Source: Edaphobacter paludis (GTDB lineage Bacteria > Acidobacteriota > Terriglobia > Terriglobales > Acidobacteriaceae). From it: DNA of 64,000 nucleotides. Position 1 is the stretch's first letter, and every line of letters begins with the position of its first letter. Of this stretch, positions 18,190 to 26,072 are shown one piece after another. The translations under genes and the position numbers were made by a program. The notes beneath the pieces are model-generated. The model saw only the letters and a list, made by a program, of their open reading frames with translations, made no database searches and was not told the origin of the DNA. The stretch covers positions 3,162,001-3,226,000 of the forward strand of contig NZ_CP121194.1 of assembly GCF_039993895.1 (NCBI RefSeq), written 5' to 3'.

Positions 18190-18603
18190 ATGGCTGACAT
18201 GCAAACTATTCCCAATGATCTGGAGAGCGGGCCCGCGGCGGACCTCTCGATTTCGATGAACATCGGTACGACAATCCGGGGCTACCGGTTGCAGAAGGGT
18301 ATGTCGCAGGGCGATATCGAAAAGCGGACAGGTCTGCTGCGCTGTTATCTGTCGCGTGTCGAAAACGGCCATACTGTGCCCTCGCTGGAGACGCTACAGA
18401 AGATTGCGCGTGCGCTCGATTTGCAGCTCTCGGAGTTCTTTGCGGAAGAGATTATCGGCAGAGAGATGTCGTCGCTGAACCTGGGCGAGGACGAGATCCG
18501 GTTTTTGACGCAGGTGCAACGATACTCGGCGCATCTGAGTGACAGCGACCGGAGATTGCTGCTAGCCATGGTCAGGAAGTTCGCGCAGACGACGTTGAGT
18601 TAG
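18190..18603 (+). CDS. XRE-family helix-turn-helix regulator
   Basis: From the ATG at 18190 the product is about 137 residues. After a short variable N-terminus it has a Cro/C1-type helix-turn-helix: IRGYRLQKGMSQGDIEKRTG, LSRVENG and PSLETLQKIARAL, followed by a C-terminal helical part (HLSDSDRRLLLAMVRKFAQ) suited to dimerisation. The start could also be 18199 or 18259; none has a good ribosome site. It converges with the DUF120 gene, the two stop codons overlapping by 3 bp. Target genes are unknown. Confidence 0.82.
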   Translation: MADMQTIPNDLESGPAADLSISMNIGTTIRGYRLQKGMSQGDIEKRTGLLRCYLSRVENGHTVPSLETLQKIARALDLQLSEFFAEEIIGREMSSLNLGEDEIRFLTQVQRYSAHLSDSDRRLLLAMVRKFAQTTLS

Positions 18604-19022
18604 GGCTCAGAAGTTCCATACGCCGCCCATTCTGGGGCGATGGCTACCTCTAAATAATCACCATCCTGAAGCCGGAAGAGATCGCGTAGCCTTACGTCTG
18701 TCGCAATTTCTATGATGGTCTTTGGATGATCGCCTGTTCCATTCTCGTTTGCGTCGGTGCGTAGCAGAAATGCTTTTCTACCTTGAATCGAGCAGGGAAC
18801 GATGCTGACGGAGACTCGACCTCCGTACTCGGATGCTTCCAGCCGAATGACCTTCGCGGGCAAGGAATATTCGGATTCGAGCTGGAGATTCAGGGTTCCG
18901 GGGTAGAGACGCATTCCGGTTTTGCGCTCGTAGTGGTCCTGAAGCTGGCCGATCCAGAATGAAAAGCTGCCGACGCCTGAGACAACTCTTCCTCGCAGCA
19001 CTAGCGTTTTTCCATCCATCAT
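18600..19022 (-). CDS. DUF120 protein resembling CTP-dependent riboflavin kinase
   Basis: This 140-residue protein resembles the archaeal RibK/DUF120 fold: LRGRVVSGVGS at the N-terminus, YPGTLNLQL near residues 41-49 (in the archaeal enzyme the Thr and Asn of TLN bind magnesium), and the C-terminal IIEIATDVRLRDLFRLQDGDYLEV matching the archaeal IEIIAPxxLRExxxLKDGD block. Archaeal RibK phosphorylates riboflavin to FMN using CTP, whereas most bacteria use the unrelated RibF. Spacing and motif order match across the whole length. Kinase activity is inferred; a nucleotide- or flavin-binding role without catalysis is possible. Confidence 0.72.
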   Translation of the reverse strand: MMDGKTLVLRGRVVSGVGSFSFWIGQLQDHYERKTGMRLYPGTLNLQLESEYSLPAKVIRLEASEYGGRVSVSIVPCSIQGRKAFLLRTDANENGTGDHPKTIIEIATDVRLRDLFRLQDGDYLEVAIAPEWAAYGTSEP

Positions 19023-19056
19023 CAGTGTCTCAATGGGCCGGGTCCGACTGAAGCAG

Positions 19057-19890
19057 CTACCTCAGGTTGGCGATCCAGTAGCCGAACAGTGCGAGGCAGA
19101 AGGCGGCAGCGGCGAAGGTGAACCTCTGGCGCTGGAGGTAGCGGCTGCGGCCGGAGGTCATGCGTGCGAGGAGCGGAACTCCCAGCGCGAGACCGGAGAG
19201 GAAGCCGCCGAGGTGGGCGAAGTTGTCGATGCGAATGACCGGGACGAAGAGGGTGGCTCCGCCGATGAGCAGGTTGATAGCGGCGAACCAGATGACCGAC
19301 TTACGAAGGCGCTTGAGCTCAGACCAGGGAATGGGGAGCTTTTTATTGCTGAGCAGGACGATAAGGATTCCGGCGATGCCGAAGACGGCACCTGAAGCTC
19401 CTGCTCCGACGGAGTTATCGCGGGTGACCACATTGATGAACAAGCTGAGCAGGTTGCCGGCGATACCAGTGAGGAAGTAGACCGCGACCAGGCCGAAGGG
19501 GCCCAGCAGCGGCTCACCGAGCAGTCCGAGGTTCCAGAGACACCACATGTTGGTGGCGATGTGGATCAGGCCAACGTGGACGAAGGTAGCGGTGATCAGC
19601 CGGTACCACTGGCCATGCAGGATGAGCGAGGCTTGCGCGGCGCCGAAGTGGATCAGGTCGCGGACAGTGGGCTCGCTGGGGGAGACGCCGCGCAGGACCA
19701 TCCAAAGGTAAACGGCGCAGTTGATGCCGAGCAGGAGGTAGGTGCCGGGGGTGACGAGGATGTTCCAGCCGCGCTCGCGAGAGTTGGGGCGGGATCGCTC
19801 GCGCTCGTAGTCGGGTATAGGGGCGCGTTCGGGTGGCCCGCCGTAGGAGGGGGGGAGCAGTTCGCCTTCTGGTTGGTGAGTAGGTGGCAT
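19057..19890 (-). CDS. Rhomboid-family intramembrane serine protease
   Basis: The 277-residue protein has a proline-rich cytoplasmic N-terminus (about 45 residues) and six to seven membrane helices. The catalytic pair is visible as S166 in GAGASGAVFG and H226 in NFAHLGGF; the conserved HxxxN of helix 2 appears as HIATNMWCLWNLG. Rhomboids cut transmembrane helices within the bilayer. Substrates are unknown. It is followed by no close partner on the same strand apart from the DUF120 gene. Confidence 0.92.
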   Translation of the reverse strand: MPPTHQPEGELLPPSYGGPPERAPIPDYERERSRPNSRERGWNILVTPGTYLLLGINCAVYLWMVLRGVSPSEPTVRDLIHFGAAQASLILHGQWYRLITATFVHVGLIHIATNMWCLWNLGLLGEPLLGPFGLVAVYFLTGIAGNLLSLFINVVTRDNSVGAGASGAVFGIAGILIVLLSNKKLPIPWSELKRLRKSVIWFAAINLLIGGATLFVPVIRIDNFAHLGGFLSGLALGVPLLARMTSGRSRYLQRQRFTFAAAAFCLALFGYWIANLR

Positions 19891-20030
19891 GTCTTCGTTT
19901 GTTCTACGCTATCGCGGCGAGGGGTGGATTACAAATCGAGGCTGCGTGGAGGGAACTTTAATCCCAATTGCACCAATGGTCCCCGATTTACGAATGGGCA
20001 ACCGCAAAAGCGTAGCTACGGGAAGGTATT

Positions 20031-20145
20031 GCATCCCACCCTTCGCAAAGTGCGCGAAGAATGGGGCACCCAGGGTTTGGGAGCATCGGAAGAGAGCAGA
20101 CAAAACCAGAATGCGGAGCTCTTCGCTTTCCTCAGGATGACACTT
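20031..20145. repeat. Non-coding interspersed hairpin element
   Basis: Between the rhomboid gene and the next ORF lies a hairpin CTTCGC-loop-GCGAAG (20041-20059) flanked by CCCACC and GGGGCACC, followed by CTTCGCTTTCCTCAGGATGACA (20121-20142, quoted in part). A related CTTCGC..GCGAAGGATGACA unit occurs at 42048. Similar short elements are, from memory, common between genes in this phylum. Confidence 0.45.
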
Positions 20146-20162
20146 TGTTCTGGAGAGCAAGA

Positions 20163-20654
20163 TCAGGCGGCGTTTTTGTGGAAGCGCTCTCGGAGGTCGG
20201 CGGGGATGTGTTTCTGAACGATGCCGCCAAGAAAGCCAGGGAGCGGCGTAGCGACGGCAACCAGAATCCAGATGAGAGTGGAAAAGGCCATGCCAGCGAT
20301 GGCGACAGCTTCGAGCGAGATGGCTACGGCGTGAGTCTGGGTGAGGCGGACGTGCAGCGAAAAGATGTGGGTGACCAGTTCGACGCGGTGAATGACCACA
20401 GCCGCCAACAGGAAAGCTACGATAGAGAGCGTGCTTACAATGATGAGAAGAACGTCGATGGTGCGGGCGATGGCCTGTCGGCGGCGGCAGTGGGCGCAGT
20501 CGATGAAGTGCTTCTCATAATCCGTGCGCATGACCGGGGAGAGGGCAGAGATGTCGTAGCGCCAGCCGGAGAGGATGTTTCCTACCACCGGGTCGGTGCA
20601 GGAGGAGGGGTGCTGACGGCGGTTATCTGGGAAAGCAACTGTTCGTTTTTCCAT
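20163..20654 (-). CDS. Membrane protein with ZAS-like HxxxCxxC motif
   Basis: I do not recognise a named family. The 163-residue product has a polar N-terminus with C19 and then H49-x3-C53-x2-C56 (KHFIDCAHCRRR), which matches the zinc-binding motif of ZAS anti-sigma factors, followed by two membrane helices at about 65-90 and 109-135 and a basic tail. Unlike classical anti-sigma proteins it has two helices and no linked sigma gene nearby. A zinc-binding or redox-sensing membrane protein is the most that can be said. Confidence 0.65.
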   Translation of the reverse strand: MEKRTVAFPDNRRQHPSSCTDPVVGNILSGWRYDISALSPVMRTDYEKHFIDCAHCRRRQAIARTIDVLLIIVSTLSIVAFLLAAVVIHRVELVTHIFSLHVRLTQTHAVAISLEAVAIAGMAFSTLIWILVAVATPLPGFLGGIVQKHIPADLRERFHKNAA

Positions 20655-20835
20655 TAGTTTACTTACTTCATTCTAACTTGTTCGATAGCGAATGGCATTA
20701 GAAAGATTGATTTGGGGGTAATGGATCTGAGGCTATTCAAAGGCGAAGAAAAGAAGAAAATAGATATAGGAGGTCGCTTCCTTCAGGTCAAAAGGAAGTG
20801 GTTTTGCGGAAGATCAGGGGCAGAGATAGCTTGAT

Positions 20836-21786
20836 TTAGAGCATGATAGGGTCGAGCGGGTTCGATTGCATAGCGAGCAGGACGCGATTGCCGAGCAGGG
20901 TGGGGTGGTTGACGAGTGCCTGTTCTGCGGCGATGCGGGCGAGTTCGGGGGCGTTGTTGGACTCGGAGAGGTGGCCGAGCACGATGTACGCCGCGCCGCC
21001 GTCGTAGTCGGTGGAGAGGAATTCGGCCGTGGCGTGGTTGGAGAGGTGGCCAACGCGGGAAAGGACGCGCTGTTTGACCGACCAGGGATAGGGACCGTCG
21101 CGGAGCATCTCGAGGTCATGGTTGGATTCGAGCAGGAGAACGTCGATGCGTTTGAGGGCGGCCTTGACGTTGGGAGGCATGTAGCCAAGGTCGGTGGCGA
21201 CGGCCATGCGGATGCCTTCGGCGGAGAAGACGAAGCCGCAGGGGTCGGCAGCATCGTGGGGAATAGTGAAGGGAGTGATGTCGAGGTCGCCGATGCAGAA
21301 GCTGGTGCCGGAATGAAAATACTCGACCGCGGGGAGATGGGAGGGGTTGGATTTGACGATGGGAGTTTCGGGTTCGCAAAGATTATCGGCGTTGGAATCT
21401 GGCGCGGCTTCCGCTGCAATTTCTAAATTGCCCTGAGCTACAGCGGCAGCGCGGGCTTCTTTTTCCTGCTGGACGTGATCGAGCCACTTGGCGTAGGTCA
21501 TGGTGGTGCGAGGAGTGACCATGCGGCCCCACGCGCGGTGGGTGGGCTCTGTGATGTATACGGGGATGCCGAGGCGGCGGGCGAGGACGGCGAGTCCGGC
21601 TACGTGGTCGATGTGCTCATGGGTAATGAGGATGGCGTCGAGGGTGGCGGGGTCTTCTCCGGCGAGGGCCATGCGGCGCAGAAGTTCACGGCAGGAGAGA
21701 CCGGCATCGACCAGTACGCGGGTGCGGGAGGAAGAGATGACAGTGCTGTTGCCTTTGGAACCGGAGGCGAGCACTGTCATACGCAT
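20836..21786 (-). CDS. MBL-fold metallo-hydrolase, YycJ/WalJ type
   Basis: The product from ATG 21786 (316 residues) begins MRMTVLASGSKGNST, the usual start of the WalJ/YycJ branch of metallo-beta-lactamase fold hydrolases, with the metal motif THEHIDH near 60-66, the later NHATAEF and the C-terminal LGHLSESNNAPE. These are putative 5'-3' exonucleases linked to DNA repair and cell-wall signalling in Firmicutes; function here is inferred. The frame opens at 21870, but the extra residues are not conserved; 21780 or 21789 are alternative starts. Confidence 0.85.
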   Translation of the reverse strand: MRMTVLASGSKGNSTVISSSRTRVLVDAGLSCRELLRRMALAGEDPATLDAILITHEHIDHVAGLAVLARRLGIPVYITEPTHRAWGRMVTPRTTMTYAKWLDHVQQEKEARAAAVAQGNLEIAAEAAPDSNADNLCEPETPIVKSNPSHLPAVEYFHSGTSFCIGDLDITPFTIPHDAADPCGFVFSAEGIRMAVATDLGYMPPNVKAALKRIDVLLLESNHDLEMLRDGPYPWSVKQRVLSRVGHLSNHATAEFLSTDYDGGAAYIVLGHLSESNNAPELARIAAEQALVNHPTLLGNRVLLAMQSNPLDPIML

Positions 21787-21909
21787 CATTCGTCTACGAT
21801 ACGCCTGTTGTCTGTGGGTTTTGTGGGGGGATGTGCCGGGAATGGTACGGGAGTATAAGAAGAGCCGCACATCCCGTAGGCGGGACGCGCAGCTCCTATT
21901 CCTCGAATA

Positions 21910-22362
21910 CTATTCTTCGCGCAAAGGGGCGAGGAAGTTGACCGTGCTGCGGAGGACGACCTCGTTGTTCTGGTTGAAGGCCAGGGTGCGCGTGCGGACG
22001 ACGCCGTAGTTTTTGCGCGAGGTCGATTGGCGGACGCCGACAACCTCAATCTCGGTATGGATGGTGTCGCCGGGACGGACGGGAAGGGTCCAGCGCATCT
22101 CTTCGACTCCGGCGCCGATCATGCCTCCGGCTACGGTAATGTTCTGCACGCGCAGGCGCATGACGATGGCGGCGGTGAGCCAGCCGGAGGCGGCGAGACC
22201 TTTGAAGAAGGAGCCTTCGCCGGCTGCTTCGTCGAGATGGAATGGCTGAGGATCGTATTTCTGGCCGAACTCTTTGATCTCTTCCGCGGTCACTTTAGCG
22301 CCGCCGATGGAGTGGAATTTCTGACCGACGTAGAAGTCTTCGAAATAAAGCTCTTGCGGCAT
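21910..22362 (-). CDS. MaoC-family (R)-specific enoyl-CoA hydratase-like protein
   Basis: The 150-residue single hotdog-fold protein has the family motif DPQPFHLDE (catalytic Asp and His separated by four residues) near residues 37-45 and GLAASGWLTAAI following it. Such proteins hydrate enoyl-CoA to (R)-3-hydroxyacyl-CoA. The neighbouring gene 113 bp upstream encodes 3-hydroxybutyryl-CoA dehydrogenase on the same strand, which fits acyl-CoA metabolism. Its substrate is not determined by sequence. Confidence 0.88.
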   Translation of the reverse strand: MPQELYFEDFYVGQKFHSIGGAKVTAEEIKEFGQKYDPQPFHLDEAAGEGSFFKGLAASGWLTAAIVMRLRVQNITVAGGMIGAGVEEMRWTLPVRPGDTIHTEIEVVGVRQSTSRKNYGVVRTRTLAFNQNNEVVLRSTVNFLAPLREE

Positions 22363-22475
22363 GTATTCTCCCTGCTGACTGTTCGTTGCTGGCTATTCCC
22401 GGCTGGCTACGAGTTTACGAGATGATGAGGGAGGCTGGCTATGAGAAGTCTGCCGCGTGTTCTATTACCGGAATT

Positions 22476-23333
22476 TTATGTGGGATAGGTGTAGAAACCG
22501 CGACCAGATTTGCGACCCAGCCAGCCCGCATCGACCATGCGGATGAGCAGGGGGCACGGACGGTACTTTGGGTCGCCAAGCGCATCGTGCAGGACGCGCA
22601 TGATGTCGAGGCAGACGTCGAGACCGATGAAGTCGGCCAGCGTGAGCGGGCCCATCGGGTGGGCCATGCCGAGGACAAAGACCTGATCGACGGCTTCGGC
22701 GGTGGCTACGCCTTCCATGACCGCGAAGATGGCCTCGTTAATCAAGGGCATAAGAACGCGGTTGGAGACGAAACCTGCGGCGTCGTTGACCGCGATGGGA
22801 GTCTTGCCGAGGGCTTCGGCGAGCGACTTAATGGTGTCGAAGGTTTGCTGCGAGGTTTGGAGGCCGCGAATGACTTCGACCAGCGGCATCACCGGGACGG
22901 GGTTGAAGAAGTGCATGCCGATGACCTGCGTCGGGCGGCTGGTTTGCGCGGCCAGCTTCGTGATGGAAATGGAACTGGTGTTCGAGGCGAGAATGGCTTC
23001 GGCAGGAAGAATGCGATCGAGGTCGCGAAAGAGGCTGGATTTAACCTCGAACTTTTCTGTGGCGGCCTCGATGGCTAGGGTGCAGATATTCAGGGCTTCG
23101 CGGTCGGTAGTGGGAGTGATGCGGGCACGGGCTTCTTGTGCCTGTTGCTTGGTCAGTTTTTCTTTGCTGACTTCGCGTGCGAGATTGTTTTCGATGGTGG
23201 CAAGGCCACGGCCGAGAAAGGATTGCTGGAGATCGCAGAGAAGTACGTTGAAGCCGGAGCGAGCGCAGACGTGGGCGATGCCGTTGCCCATGGTTCCGGC
23301 TCCGAGGACTGCGATGGTTTGTGGTTGCGTCAT
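22476..23333 (-). CDS. 3-hydroxybutyryl-CoA dehydrogenase
   Basis: This 285-residue NAD(P)-dependent enzyme oxidises (S)-3-hydroxybutyryl-CoA to acetoacetyl-CoA or the reverse. The dinucleotide fold starts with VLGAGTMGNGIAHVCA, followed by SNTSSISITKLA and the catalytic His in GMHFFNPVPVMPLVEVI, and the C-terminal domain carries GFVSNRVLMPLINEA and GPLTLADFIGLDVCL. Length and motifs agree with Hbd/PaaH. It probably works with the downstream MaoC protein. Confidence 0.93.
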   Translation of the reverse strand: MTQPQTIAVLGAGTMGNGIAHVCARSGFNVLLCDLQQSFLGRGLATIENNLAREVSKEKLTKQQAQEARARITPTTDREALNICTLAIEAATEKFEVKSSLFRDLDRILPAEAILASNTSSISITKLAAQTSRPTQVIGMHFFNPVPVMPLVEVIRGLQTSQQTFDTIKSLAEALGKTPIAVNDAAGFVSNRVLMPLINEAIFAVMEGVATAEAVDQVFVLGMAHPMGPLTLADFIGLDVCLDIMRVLHDALGDPKYRPCPLLIRMVDAGWLGRKSGRGFYTYPT

Positions 23334-23474
23334 GAGAGTTGATGCCTTCTCCGAGAAGGAAAAGTGTAACAGTCCGTACGGGGCGTGTTACCAAACTGCT
23401 CGCGGAGACAGGGGATCAATTGGAAAGGCAAATGTACGGGATGAATGAAGTAGAAACGCGCCTGCGGTTGGTTC

Positions 23475-24266
23475 TTAGAGGTAAGTAGAGCTAATAGACA
23501 CTAAAAGGACAGTGATATTGTCATGGCCTCCCCTTCCATTGGCGGCCGCGATGAGGACCTCGCAGGCCTCGGTGAGAGCGGACTGTGTGGCTGGAGTTGG
23601 GATGGCGGCGAGTATGGTTTCTATTTCGCAGTCGGAGATCTCATGGCTAAGGCCGTCGGAGGCGAGCAGATAAAGGTCGTTGGGCCGGAGATAGTGGCTC
23701 TCGATCTCGGGGACGACGCCGGGCCGCGAGCCGATGGCACGGGTGATGATGTTACGCATGGGAGAGACGACAGCCTGGGCAGGCGTAATCTGGCCGGCGC
23801 GGAGCTGCTCTCCTACAAGGGAGTGATCGTGGGTGAGTTGTTGCAGATGGCCGTGCCGTAGGCGATAGCAGCGACTGTCGCCTACGTGGGCCAGCCACAG
23901 AACAGGGTCTTCAGAACGTTCATTGCGGACGGGAGCGAGCAGCGCGACCAGCGTCGTGCCCATGCCAGCGAGCCTCGAGGACTGGCGGGAGTGCTGATAG
24001 ACGGCCTGATTGGCGGCGTGGATGGCCGCGCAGAGTCGTGCCTGCGGGCTGGCGGCGTGGTTGCCATTGGTGGTCGGCGACGTGAGGTAGCTGAGGAAGG
24101 TTTTGGCGGCAAGGTGGCTGGCCACCTCTCCCGCTGCGGCTCCGCCCATGCCATCGCAGACGACAAAGGCCCCGGACTCAAGGGAGGCTGCGCAGGCGTC
24201 CTCGTTGCCGCGGCGGACGAGGCCAGGGTGAGACAACATCGCGTAGATGAGTTGATTTGCCGACAC
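23475..24266 (-). CDS. PP2C-family serine/threonine protein phosphatase
   Basis: The protein, about 263 residues, shows the PP2C metal-binding motifs: RRGNEDA near the N-terminus, VCDGMGGAAAGE, then ASDGLSHEIS and GGHDNITVLLV at the C-terminus. It would remove phosphate from Ser/Thr of proteins phosphorylated by Hanks-type kinases; no such kinase is encoded nearby. The frame opens with a TTG at 24308, but a GTG at 24266 keeps the first beta-strand (QLIYAMLSHPG) without a cysteine-rich extension; ATG 24239 is another option. The start is therefore uncertain. Confidence 0.9.
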   Translation of the reverse strand: MSANQLIYAMLSHPGLVRRGNEDACAASLESGAFVVCDGMGGAAAGEVASHLAAKTFLSYLTSPTTNGNHAASPQARLCAAIHAANQAVYQHSRQSSRLAGMGTTLVALLAPVRNERSEDPVLWLAHVGDSRCYRLRHGHLQQLTHDHSLVGEQLRAGQITPAQAVVSPMRNIITRAIGSRPGVVPEIESHYLRPNDLYLLASDGLSHEISDCEIETILAAIPTPATQSALTEACEVLIAAANGRGGHDNITVLLVSISSTYL

Positions 24267-24358
24267 AGTTGAGAGTGAAATTCTTCCGCAGAAAAAGATA
24301 CACGGCAACGCGGTGAAGGCAAAGGCTGAGTTAGTTTAGGTGCTGAGGGAATGAACGG

Positions 24359-25204
24359 ATGAACCGGATTGTGCATGGGGACAACCTCAATGTTTTGCGA
24401 AAAATGAAATCGGGCTCGGTGGAGTTGATCTATATCGACCCACCATTTAATACTGGCAAGCGGCAGGCTCGGAAACAGATGAAGACCGTGCGGGATGAGG
24501 CGGGAGACCGAATAGGTTTCGGGGGGCAACGGTACAGAACGGAGGTGCTGAAGGTGCAAGCTGGCGGCACGGGATATGGCGACCAGTTTGGAGACTTTCT
24601 TGGATTTTTGCGGCCACGGATGGAGGCGGCCTACCGGGTGCTGTCGCCTACGGGATCGTTTTTTTTTCATATCGACTACCGCGAGGTCCATTACTGCAAG
24701 GTGATGCTGGACGAGATCTTTGGGCGCGAGTGTTTTCAGAACGAGATCATCTGGGCGTATGACTATGGCGCGCGTTCGAAGAAACGCTGGCCTGCGAAGC
24801 ATGACAACATCCTCTGGTACACGAAAGACGCAGAACGGTACACGTTCAATCTGGAGGAGTGCGACCGGATTCCGTATATGGCACCGGGGTTGGTGGGGGC
24901 GAAGAAGGCTGCGCGGGGAAAGACGCCCACCGATGTCTGGTGGCACACGATTGTTTCTCCTACAGGCAAAGAAAAGACGGGATATGCGACGCAGAAGCCG
25001 CTGGGAGTACTGGAGCGGATTGTGAAGATCCACTCGAATCCGGGAGAGAAAGTGCTCGATTTTTTTGCAGGGAGCGGAACGACGGGAGAGGCTGCGGCGA
25101 AGCACGGACGGAGCTTTGTGATGGTCGACGAGAGTGAAGATGCGATACGCGTGATGAAGCAGCGGCTGGCAAATTGGCTGGGACATCGTAGAATCAAGCG
25201 ATGA
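24359..25204 (+). CDS. Orphan DNA methyltransferase (beta class, N4/N6)
   Basis: The 281-residue protein carries the amino-methyltransferase motif IV DPPF at 27-30 and the SAM-binding motif I FAGSGTTG at 236-243, in the order typical of beta-class enzymes, with a presumed target-recognition region between. It would methylate adenine N6 or cytosine N4 in a specific DNA sequence. No restriction endonuclease or specificity gene is found nearby, so it is likely a solitary, possibly regulatory, methyltransferase. Its TGA overlaps the ATG of the VKOR gene by 4 bp. Confidence 0.9.
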   Translation: MNRIVHGDNLNVLRKMKSGSVELIYIDPPFNTGKRQARKQMKTVRDEAGDRIGFGGQRYRTEVLKVQAGGTGYGDQFGDFLGFLRPRMEAAYRVLSPTGSFFFHIDYREVHYCKVMLDEIFGRECFQNEIIWAYDYGARSKKRWPAKHDNILWYTKDAERYTFNLEECDRIPYMAPGLVGAKKAARGKTPTDVWWHTIVSPTGKEKTGYATQKPLGVLERIVKIHSNPGEKVLDFFAGSGTTGEAAAKHGRSFVMVDESEDAIRVMKQRLANWLGHRRIKR

Positions 25205-25656
25205 AATATCTGGTGGCGTTGCTGGCTTTAGCGGGGTTGGGGGTAAGCGTAATGGGATTGCTGATCCATAATATGGATCCGGCAAAGGCACCTCCGTGTG
25301 CGGTGAGCGAGCATTGGGACTGCGGGTCGGTGAACCATAGCCGATTTTCGGTCTTTCCGCCGAGGACCTTCGATGAAGCTCCGGGCAAGGTGCATATTCC
25401 GGTGGCCACGGTAGGGATTGTGGCCTATGCCGTGATCGCCGTGCTGGCGCTGATGGAGCGGTGGTGGCTGGTGTTCGAGACGGCGCAACTGGGATTCATG
25501 TGCGCCTCGTTTCTGAGCTACCTCGAAGCGTTTGTGATGGAGAAGTGGTGCATCTACTGCGTGTGGTCGTGGGGGATTATGACAACGATTCTGTTGCTGA
25601 CGATCGGGTGGCTGGTGTATCGGCGGCGCGGTGGAAGAATAGCGTGGCAGAAATAG
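25201..25656 (+). CDS. Vitamin K epoxide reductase (VKOR) family protein
   Basis: This 151-residue, four-helix membrane protein has a periplasmic loop cysteine pair C33 and C41 (in WDCGSV), followed by the conserved serine in NHSRFS, and the active CxxC at C117-C120 (WCIYC) in the last helix hairpin. Bacterial VKOR homologues reoxidise DsbA-like thioredoxins using quinone. No fused thioredoxin domain is present and no DsbA gene is adjacent. It is translationally coupled to the upstream DNA methyltransferase. Confidence 0.9.
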   Translation: MKYLVALLALAGLGVSVMGLLIHNMDPAKAPPCAVSEHWDCGSVNHSRFSVFPPRTFDEAPGKVHIPVATVGIVAYAVIAVLALMERWWLVFETAQLGFMCASFLSYLEAFVMEKWCIYCVWSWGIMTTILLLTIGWLVYRRRGGRIAWQK

Positions 25657-25665
25657 AGGAAATCT

Positions 25666-26046
25666 ATGTGGCCTAAAGTGCTTGCGCAATTGTTCGAACT
25701 GCTTCCCCACGTCACGCGTCTGGTGCCGATGGCGGACAAGTATTTTTCGACGAAGACAGCGTCGGAAAAAACCACCCAGGCGGCCATGGCAGCCATGGCC
25801 GAGGGCATTCGTGGCGACCTGGGACAGGTAACCCAGGCCCAGGCCGGGCTTCATCAGCAGTTGCAGGAGCAGAGCGTTCAGATTGCCGAAGTCTCCGCCG
25901 ACGTAAAGAGGATGGCGACGGCGACGGAGCGGGTGACGGCGCTGGAGTCGCAGGTGGCAGCCTTGGGATGGTGGGTGAAGATTGGGGTTTCGCTGATTGT
26001 GGTTTTGCTGGTGTCGGTGATTGTGCTGCTGGTGCGCGGCCGGTAA
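25666..26046 (+). CDS. Small coiled-coil, C-tail membrane protein
   Basis: I do not recognise a family. The 126-residue product has a short amphipathic N-terminus, an Ala/Gln-rich heptad region from about 45 to 100 that should form a coiled coil, and one C-terminal membrane helix at 104-123 ending in RGR. It begins 9 bp after the VKOR stop with a GAGGAAA ribosome site, so it belongs to the same transcript. A membrane-anchored scaffold is plausible but unproven. Confidence 0.72.
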   Translation: MWPKVLAQLFELLPHVTRLVPMADKYFSTKTASEKTTQAAMAAMAEGIRGDLGQVTQAQAGLHQQLQEQSVQIAEVSADVKRMATATERVTALESQVAALGWWVKIGVSLIVVLLVSVIVLLVRGR

Positions 26047-26072
26047 AGAGCTCTGACGGTTAGAATCTCAGT

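Noticed and set aside
23882-25291. 469-codon minus-strand frame spanning the PP2C gene and the DNA methyltransferase
   Set aside because: It crosses two genes with clear catalytic motifs in other frames and reads as basic low-complexity sequence.
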